From Novosphingobium sp. (GTDB taxonomy: Bacteria > Pseudomonadota > Alphaproteobacteria > Sphingomonadales > Sphingomonadaceae), in contig JAIXYF010000250.1 of the NCBI GenBank assembly GCA_027490345.1, positions 1 through 32,645 on the forward strand: a stretch of 32,645 nt of DNA. The letters run 5' to 3'. The notes beneath the pieces are model-generated. The model did no database searches. It was not told the DNA's origin and worked only from the letters and a program-made list of their open reading frames with translations. Shown in pieces: positions 26,619-32,645 of this stretch (positions are counted from its first letter, which is position 1; the number at the start of each line of letters is the position of its first letter). The position numbers and the translations under genes are program-made.

Positions 26619-27220
26619 TGCGCATGGCTGCGACTGCCCGGAAACTTGAAACGCGCGCCAGCGAAAGCCGGGGCGAAAACCGGCGCGAGGCGCTGCTTGA
26701 TGCCGCCGCCGCCATGTTCGCCGCCAAGGGCTATGATGGCACCTCGATCCGCGACATTGCGGGTGCGGTGGGGATGCTGCCCGGATCGCTCTACTATCAT
26801 TTCAAATCGAAGGACGAGCTGCTGCTGGCGGTCTACCGCAACGGCGTCGCGCGCTTCGAAGCCGCCATCGATGCGGCGCTGGGCAGCACGGCAGGAGATC
26901 CCTGGCAAGCCATCGAGGCTGCCTGTGCGGCGCATCTGGCCATCCTGCTCGATGGCGGAGACTATGCGCGGATCGTCAGCCCCGAATTCGTGCGCTCGTT
27001 CCCGCCTGATATGGTGCCGGTGCTGAACGCCGAGCGCGACCGCTATGAGCGCCACTTCGAGAAGCTGATCGCCGCCCTGCCGCTGGATCCCGAAACGGAC
27101 CGCTGGCTGTTCAAGGTGGCGCTGTTCGGCAGCCTCAACTGGTCGCAGACCTGGTATCGCAAGGGCCGCTACACCCCCGGCGATCTGGCCAGCGCGTTTA
27201 TCGCGATGCTGCGGAAATAG
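26618..27220 (+). CDS. TetR/AcrR family transcriptional regulator
   Basis: RREALLDAAAAMFAAKGYDGTSIRDIAGAVGMLPGSLYYHFKSKDELLLAVY HTH; start overlaps the thiolase stop (TGATG). Confidence 0.94.
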   Translation: MRMAATARKLETRASESRGENRREALLDAAAAMFAAKGYDGTSIRDIAGAVGMLPGSLYYHFKSKDELLLAVYRNGVARFEAAIDAALGSTAGDPWQAIEAACAAHLAILLDGGDYARIVSPEFVRSFPPDMVPVLNAERDRYERHFEKLIAALPLDPETDRWLFKVALFGSLNWSQTWYRKGRYTPGDLASAFIAMLRK

Positions 27221-27242
27221 CGTTTCTTGCGGGCGGTCAAGC

Positions 27243-30197
27243 CTAGTTCCCGACCAGCACGAACGGCGCCCATGTAGCCGGATGGGCCGCACCAGCCAGC
27301 TTCGTATCGCGGATGATGGCAAGCTGGCTGCGGCGCAAAGCCTCCGCGCGGGAAAGCCCGCGCGCGACGCCGCCGAGTGTGCCGAGCGTGAGCCGGCTGG
27401 TCACGTCATCGCGCACCGGCCAGTGCGAGAGCAGCAGCGAGCGTGCGCCTGCCGCCACGAACGAGCGCGCCAGGCCCGAAAAGGTCGGCGCGCTTTCCCC
27501 ATCGCCCGCGCTGGTATCGCAGGCTGAAAGGATCACCCAATCAGCATCGAGCCGCAGCTTGGCAATTTCCGATGCCGTGAGCAGGCCGTCATCGTCCTCG
27601 CCAGGCTTGTCTGGCGGGGTAAGCACGAGCGCCGGTTCCACCAGATCGCGAAACGCGCCGCCAACAAGGCCGTGGGTGGCAAAGGCTATCACGCTGGCCT
27701 GATCGAGCGGCGCGGCCTTGACCGCCGTCTCGGTCGCGTCCGCGCCGATCAGCAGCGTGGGCTGGCCGGAAAAGCCGCTGGCCATGCTGCGCAGTTCGTC
27801 CGCTGCACCGGGCAGGCTGGCCAGTTCGCGCAAAGCCCGCGTGCTCGTATCGCCCGAACGCAACAGGCGTGCAGCACGGGTGGCCAGCCGCACGGGCTGC
27901 CCCAACACGGGCGCGCCGATCCCGGCAAAGCGCTGCTGCTTGCCTGCCCTTGCCGCGCGGTCGGCACCGGAGCGAGCGGCCAGCGGCGAGGCGGACAGCG
28001 GGACGGACACCGCGTGGCGCAGCGCCAGCCACTGCGTGCTGCGCAGCGCGCCCTGATCATCATCAGCGCCTTGCGGGGCCTGCGTGACCAGCGCGGAAAA
28101 CGGGAGTGAGGCGAGGCTGCCGGTGGCCAGAATGCGAAGGTCCGGCGAGGATTTCACCGCATCGCGCACGGCTTGCGGAAACAGCGCAAGATAAAGCGCA
28201 TGGGCCGCTTTGCGATCAAAGGCGCCCTGCCCGCTGGCCAGAAGGCCGCTTTCGATCGAACCGCGCATCCGCCGCTCAAGCTCCAGCAGTTCGCGCGGGG
28301 CGATGGCCGTCTCGCCAGTCACCGCGCCCGTGGGCGTTACGGCGAGGACGACGAGGCCGTCCTCATCCTGCCCATAAAGCACGATGGCCTGGCCCTTGGA
28401 AAGGGATGTCTGAGCGGCGGCCAGCGCAGCCGGTTCCACCGCTGTCTGGACCGAATACCCAGGGATCAGCGCAGCAAGGCGGGCATCCTCGGTGCGCAGC
28501 TTTTCGTCAATCGCGGCAAGCTGGCGGTTGATGCCGTCTGCCGCATCGCCCTTGCCCGCGGCCACTTGCGTGTTGAGCGCGCGGCGCAGGCGCGCGCCAT
28601 CGGTGGCGAGCGCCTGATAGCGGCGGATCGCTTCGGTCGCCTCGGGCGTATCGGCCGCGCGCAGCAGCGCCAGGCTCGACATCGCGCTTTGCAGATCGCC
28701 CAAGTTGGCAAGCTGCAGCGCCTCAAACGCCAGTGCGGCATCGCCTGCCGCCATGGCGAGGCGCGCCTGCTGGACGAACAGGAAATGGTATTGCTCTGCC
28801 AGCCGGGTCACTTCGGCACGCGGCGTCGCGCGGTCGAGCAGGCGCGCGCGGGCGGGCGCCAGAATGGTGCGCACGCGCGCCAGCGCTCCGGCCGGATCGC
28901 CTTTGCGCAAGGCGATCATTTCGCTTAGCACCAGCCCGCCAAGCCGCCGGGCGTTGGAATCAAGCGCACGCGCCTGAAAGGCCGCATTGGCGTGAGCGAG
29001 CAGAGCCAGCGCCTCATCGATGCGGTTGTTCGCGGCATATTCGCGCGCAAGGTTCACTTCGGCCAGAAGAATGTCCGGATGCTCGGCCGAAGCGGCGCGC
29101 TCCTTGCCGATCCGCACCGCCTTTTCGCGCAAGGCCAGCGATGCAGCCTTGTCACCGCGCCAGGCGGCCAGCCGCGCCAACTGGCCAATGGCGGTTGCGG
29201 CAATGGTGGGATTGTTGCGGTTGTCGCTGGACTCGAAGATCTGCGCGGCGCGTTCGTAAAACGGCAGCGCTTCTTCTTTGTGGCCGGAGTTATCCAGCGC
29301 AAAGCCCAGTGCGCTATAGGAAAAAGCAATATCCGGATGGCCCGCCGGATAGGCCTTCACCCGCAGATCGAGCGTGCGCCGGATGACCGGGATGGCCTGC
29401 GCATAGAGCCCGGAATCGTTGAGCGAGGAGCCGAGCTGGTTGAGCGCCGCCATCGTGACCCGGTGGTCTTCGCCCAGCCGGGTCTCGGCCCAGACTGCCG
29501 CTTCGCGCGCGGGTTCGATCGACGATGCCGTATCGCCCGATTGCACGAGGAGCGCCGCGAGGCTGAGGCCGAAGATGGCGGGCTGTTCCAGATCATCGCC
29601 CGAGAGCCCAGCGTGGCTGCGGGCAAGGCGCAGCGCCTCGCGCACTCTGGGCAGGGCCAGAAGCGGCTCACCGCGCCGAAAATCGATCAGCGCGAGGCCA
29701 TAAAGCGCCGAGGCATACTCGAAGCTTTCGGCCCCGGCGGTTTGTTTGGTCAGATCAAGCGCGCGCAGCTTGTAGCGGGTCGCCTCGTCCAGCTTGCCAA
29801 GCGAGGAATAGAGCGAGCCGATATTGTTGACGAGTTCGGCGCGGTCGGGCGTCATCGCATAAGGGCCGCCCTCCAGCTCGGCTTCGAGCCGGTGGTAGAT
29901 CGCCAGAGCTTCGTCATAGCGGTCCAGCCAGAACAGCGCGTTGGCGCGGCTTGCTTCGGCATAGATCATGTCGAGCCGCGGAACCTTGCCGGCCTTGCGC
30001 GCGCGGGCGAGCACCGCATCGATCTTCGCCAGCGCTTCGGCTGGCTTGCCCGCCGTGTCCATGCTCTTGATCGCGCGGACTTCCTCAAGCAGCCCGCTGC
30101 CAGCTTGCACCGGCGGCGGGCTGGCGGCGTATGCTGATGGAGAACCGCCTGCAAGGGCCGCCGATGCCAGAAGGGCCGCCCAGATCATTCTCGCCAT
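27243..30197 (-). CDS. exported TPR-CHAT domain protein (caspase-like peptidase)
   Basis: signal peptide MARMIWAALLASAALAGGSPSAYA; multiple TPR units; CHAT His motif FATHGLVGG and Cys motif VILSACDTSAGDG; LARSFVAAGARSLLLSHWPVRDD; ORF extends upstream to 30287 but ATG 30197 follows ggagcggg. Confidence 0.93.
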   Translation of the reverse strand: MARMIWAALLASAALAGGSPSAYAASPPPVQAGSGLLEEVRAIKSMDTAGKPAEALAKIDAVLARARKAGKVPRLDMIYAEASRANALFWLDRYDEALAIYHRLEAELEGGPYAMTPDRAELVNNIGSLYSSLGKLDEATRYKLRALDLTKQTAGAESFEYASALYGLALIDFRRGEPLLALPRVREALRLARSHAGLSGDDLEQPAIFGLSLAALLVQSGDTASSIEPAREAAVWAETRLGEDHRVTMAALNQLGSSLNDSGLYAQAIPVIRRTLDLRVKAYPAGHPDIAFSYSALGFALDNSGHKEEALPFYERAAQIFESSDNRNNPTIAATAIGQLARLAAWRGDKAASLALREKAVRIGKERAASAEHPDILLAEVNLAREYAANNRIDEALALLAHANAAFQARALDSNARRLGGLVLSEMIALRKGDPAGALARVRTILAPARARLLDRATPRAEVTRLAEQYHFLFVQQARLAMAAGDAALAFEALQLANLGDLQSAMSSLALLRAADTPEATEAIRRYQALATDGARLRRALNTQVAAGKGDAADGINRQLAAIDEKLRTEDARLAALIPGYSVQTAVEPAALAAAQTSLSKGQAIVLYGQDEDGLVVLAVTPTGAVTGETAIAPRELLELERRMRGSIESGLLASGQGAFDRKAAHALYLALFPQAVRDAVKSSPDLRILATGSLASLPFSALVTQAPQGADDDQGALRSTQWLALRHAVSVPLSASPLAARSGADRAARAGKQQRFAGIGAPVLGQPVRLATRAARLLRSGDTSTRALRELASLPGAADELRSMASGFSGQPTLLIGADATETAVKAAPLDQASVIAFATHGLVGGAFRDLVEPALVLTPPDKPGEDDDGLLTASEIAKLRLDADWVILSACDTSAGDGESAPTFSGLARSFVAAGARSLLLSHWPVRDDVTSRLTLGTLGGVARGLSRAEALRRSQLAIIRDTKLAGAAHPATWAPFVLVGN

Positions 30198-30279
30198 TTT
30201 CTGCCCCGCTCCACCTTGGTCAACCACCGGGTTGCCACCTTTTTCCGCAAACATACAGACCGCGCCCGCCCCCACGCGC

Positions 30280-30882
30280 TCATTCAATCACCAGATAATA
30301 CGTCGCCGCCATGCCGGAGGCATTGGTGAGGACAATCTCGAAGCGGCTGCTGAACAGCGGGGTCCAGTTGCATTCGCGGCTGGGCGTCCGGCCCGGCGGG
30401 CAGACGGGCCGCGCATCGGTATCCAGTACGATGAGATCGAGCGCGGCCTGACCACGCGTGGCCACGGCAACCCGCGCCGCGCGGCCCCCGTCGAACAGCT
30501 GGGGGAGCCGCACCGAGCCGCCGGGATCGAGCGTCCCGGCGCGGTAGGCAGGGCCAAGCACGCGGCCCCTGTAGGGCGCCGTGCGCGGCATCTGCGCCCG
30601 CAGTCGCCACGGCGCCACCGGATCGGCCTGATCCGCCGCTGGCCGCGCGCCCATGGTATCGAGCGCCGCGATCAGTGCGCCGAGCCGCTGCGGCTGGTCT
30701 TGCGCGGCATCGGCTTCAGCCAGGATCTGCGCAGCAGTCGCCGCCCGTCCGGCACCTGCGGGAATCGCCGCACCCACGGAAACACCGCGCCCGCCGGGCG
30801 GCAAGGGGCTGGTGGCACAGCCCGAGGCGAGCGCCGCCAGAAAAATCAGAGGCATCAGCACTACGCCCGTCCGCAGCTTCAT
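30280..30882 (-). CDS. predicted lipoprotein with C-terminal beta-sandwich-like domain
   Basis: lipobox LASGCATS; C-terminus FEIVLTNASGMAATYYLVIE; start overlaps the kinase stop (ATGA). Confidence 0.75.
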   Translation of the reverse strand: MKLRTGVVLMPLIFLAALASGCATSPLPPGGRGVSVGAAIPAGAGRAATAAQILAEADAAQDQPQRLGALIAALDTMGARPAADQADPVAPWRLRAQMPRTAPYRGRVLGPAYRAGTLDPGGSVRLPQLFDGGRAARVAVATRGQAALDLIVLDTDARPVCPPGRTPSRECNWTPLFSSRFEIVLTNASGMAATYYLVIE

Positions 30883-32258
30883 GGTGCAGGCTCCAGCACG
30901 AACCGCGTGCCGGTGGGCACATCCGCCAGCCGCAGCGAGAGGCCGTGCCGCTGGGCAATCGCGCGCGACAAAGCAAGGCCAAGGCCATAGCCCGGCTTTT
31001 CGGCCGGCAGCGCAGCGCGGGCGAAACGCTGGAACACCCGCTCACGCTCAGCGGGCGGGATGCCCGGGCCATCGTCTTCCACTGTCAGGCGCGGACCCGG
31101 AGCGAGCGTCAGCCGCACATGGCCGCCCTGAGGCACATACTTGATCGCGTTGTCGAGCAGGTTGGAAACAAGGCGCGTCATCTGCATCCGTTCTGCCAGC
31201 ATTGTCACACCGGGCGCAATGACGGTTTCCCAAATCAATCCGGCTTCCTCCATGCTGGCTTCGTAAAGCTCCGCCAGCTCGGTCAGCAAGGCGGAGAGAT
31301 CGATTTCCACAAGTCCGGCCAGATCGCCCCGTCGGCTTTCGGCCGAAGCGATATCGAGCAGCGAATCCAGCATCGATGCAAGGCTGCGAATATCCTCGCG
31401 CGCATGGGCCAGCGGGCCGCCCGGCGGCTCCGGCCGTTCGCGCATCAGGCCGCCCAGGCGGTTGTCCAGATGCATCAGCGGCGTGCGCACTTCATGCGCC
31501 ACATGTTCGGAAACCTGCTTGTAGGCCCGGATGAGCTGCGCCTGCCGCGCCAGCAGCCGTGCGCCGTGGCCCGCCAGTTCATCGATCTCGTCCGCCCGGC
31601 GTTGGCTGGCCGGAAAGCGGGCCGCATGGCCATCTGCCGCCGCGCCCAGCGCAGCATTGAGCGCGTTCATCCGCTGGGCCAGATGCCGCGACGTCATCGA
31701 TGCCGCCAGCGCCACCGCCGCCACGATCGCCGCGCCCACGCTGAGGAAGGCGGCCGAGAGCACGAACAGCGCCGAGCGGTCCTGCGCATATTCACGCGCC
31801 ACGAGCAGCCGCAGATCAGGCGCCAGCGCCGTGCCCTGAGCATAGACCGAGGTGCCATCCGCCAGTGTGATGAAGCCTTCTTCGGAACGAGCGGCGTTGA
31901 GCTGCGGCCAGCGCTGCTGATCCCCCGCCAGCCGCTTTCCCGCGCCATCGGCCAGCAGATAGTGCGATTGCCGGGCATCGAGGCTGACCACCGCCTGCCG
32001 GTCTGCAACGCGGCGCCGAAGTTCCTCGCGCCCGCCGGTGACAAAGATATCGATCAGCCCGGCCATGTCGGTGGAAACCGTCGCCGAAAGCGAAGCACGG
32101 GTCTGGCGCTCCACGACGATCATCGTCACGGCAAACAGCACGGCCACGGCAAACCCGGCGATGGTGATCGAGGCGGCAGCAAGCTGCCCGAAAACCGAGC
32201 GCTTGCCTCGCCGGGTGTGCCGCCCCGGTGGTCGTCCTGCTGCGGTGACGGCAGTCAT
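30879..32258 (-). CDS. sensor histidine kinase (HAMP-type)
   Basis: two TM segments, H-box VAHEVRTPLMHLDNRL, NLLDNAIKYVPQGG, VEDDGPGIP, GYGLGLALSRAIAQRHG. Confidence 0.93.
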   Translation of the reverse strand: MTAVTAAGRPPGRHTRRGKRSVFGQLAAASITIAGFAVAVLFAVTMIVVERQTRASLSATVSTDMAGLIDIFVTGGREELRRRVADRQAVVSLDARQSHYLLADGAGKRLAGDQQRWPQLNAARSEEGFITLADGTSVYAQGTALAPDLRLLVAREYAQDRSALFVLSAAFLSVGAAIVAAVALAASMTSRHLAQRMNALNAALGAAADGHAARFPASQRRADEIDELAGHGARLLARQAQLIRAYKQVSEHVAHEVRTPLMHLDNRLGGLMRERPEPPGGPLAHAREDIRSLASMLDSLLDIASAESRRGDLAGLVEIDLSALLTELAELYEASMEEAGLIWETVIAPGVTMLAERMQMTRLVSNLLDNAIKYVPQGGHVRLTLAPGPRLTVEDDGPGIPPAERERVFQRFARAALPAEKPGYGLGLALSRAIAQRHGLSLRLADVPTGTRFVLEPAP

Positions 32259-32645
32259 TCCCCCCTCGTCAACCGATAGCCGACGCCCCAGATCGTCTCA
32301 AGCGCGGGCGTGGCAAAGCCGTCCTCCAGCTTGCGCCGTAGCCGCCCGATATTGACATCGACCACGTTGGTCTGCGGATCGAAGTTCATGTTCCACACAT
32401 CGCGCAGCAGCATTTCGCGCGTCACGGTTTCCCCGCCGTTTTCCACAAAATAGCGAAACAGCGTGAATTCGCGGGGAGACAGCGCGATGTGCTTGCCGCC
32501 GCGAAATGCAGTGCGCGCCTTCACGTGGCATTCGAAAGTGCCATAGATGATGACTGCGCCGTGCACCGCCCCGGCGGCACGGCGGTGCAGCGCGCGCACC
32601 CGGGCAATCAGTTCCTGCGGCTCGTAGGGCTTGGCCAGATAATCA
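32255..32645 (-). CDS. OmpR/PhoB family response regulator, N-terminus cut by the window edge
   Basis: frame is open to the edge: DYLAKPYEPQELIARVRALHRR...; winged helix LSPREFTLFRYFVENGGETVTREMLLRDVWNMNFDPQTNVVDVNIGRLRRKLEDG. Confidence 0.92.
   Translation of the reverse strand, partial: DYLAKPYEPQELIARVRALHRRAAGAVHGAVIIYGTFECHVKARTAFRGGKHIALSPREFTLFRYFVENGGETVTREMLLRDVWNMNFDPQTNVVDVNIGRLRRKLEDGFATPALETIWGVGYRLTRGE

Noticed and set aside
28992-30137. 381-aa + strand ORF
   Set aside because: Antisense to the TPR part of the CHAT gene; repeat-like composition reflects the sense-strand TPRs.
27243-30197. CHAT protein as part of a CRISPR type III (Craspase) or gasdermin defence locus
   Set aside because: No gRAMP/Cas, gasdermin or other defence gene is nearby, and the protein has a signal peptide, so a cytoplasmic immunity role is not supported here.
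1-32645. CRISPR arrays, tRNA/rRNA genes, classical IS transposases
   Set aside because: No regularly spaced repeats, no recognisable tRNA/rRNA segments and no transposase-like ORF seen by eye; a tRNAscan/Infernal run would be needed to be definitive.

Overview
High-GC alphaproteobacterial chromosomal window, sphingomonad-like in style (inference from codon/GC character, the TonB receptor and catabolic gene content; not verified). Left to right it contains: (1) a small lipoprotein gene and a GIY-YIG nuclease gene bracketed by near-perfect 37-bp inverted repeats, each itself a hairpin; (2) a D-aminoacylase-type amidohydrolase plus MAPEG protein; (3) a block in which a LuxR-type response regulator and a membrane histidine kinase flank a TPR-secretin lipoprotein, two further secreted proteins and a large secreted protein; (4) a HerA/DUF87-type ATPase; (5) a large catabolic island: class II deacetylase-like protein, Baeyer-Villiger monooxygenase, AraC regulator, HSL-type esterase, TonB-dependent receptor, two acyl-CoA/AMP ligases, SDR, EthD, P450, thiolase and TetR; (6) a tightly overlapping operon at the right edge encoding an OmpR-type regulator (truncated by the window), a histidine kinase, a lipoprotein and a Sec-exported TPR-CHAT caspase-like protein. 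Best leads: the IR-flanked GIY-YIG unit and its degenerate 'empty' relative about 20 kb away; the two-component/secretin block with a shared 9-N4-9 motif in both divergent intergenic regions; the exported CHAT operon; and a PsrA-like palindrome in the P450/EthD divergent promoter. No tRNA, rRNA, CRISPR array or classical transposase was seen.
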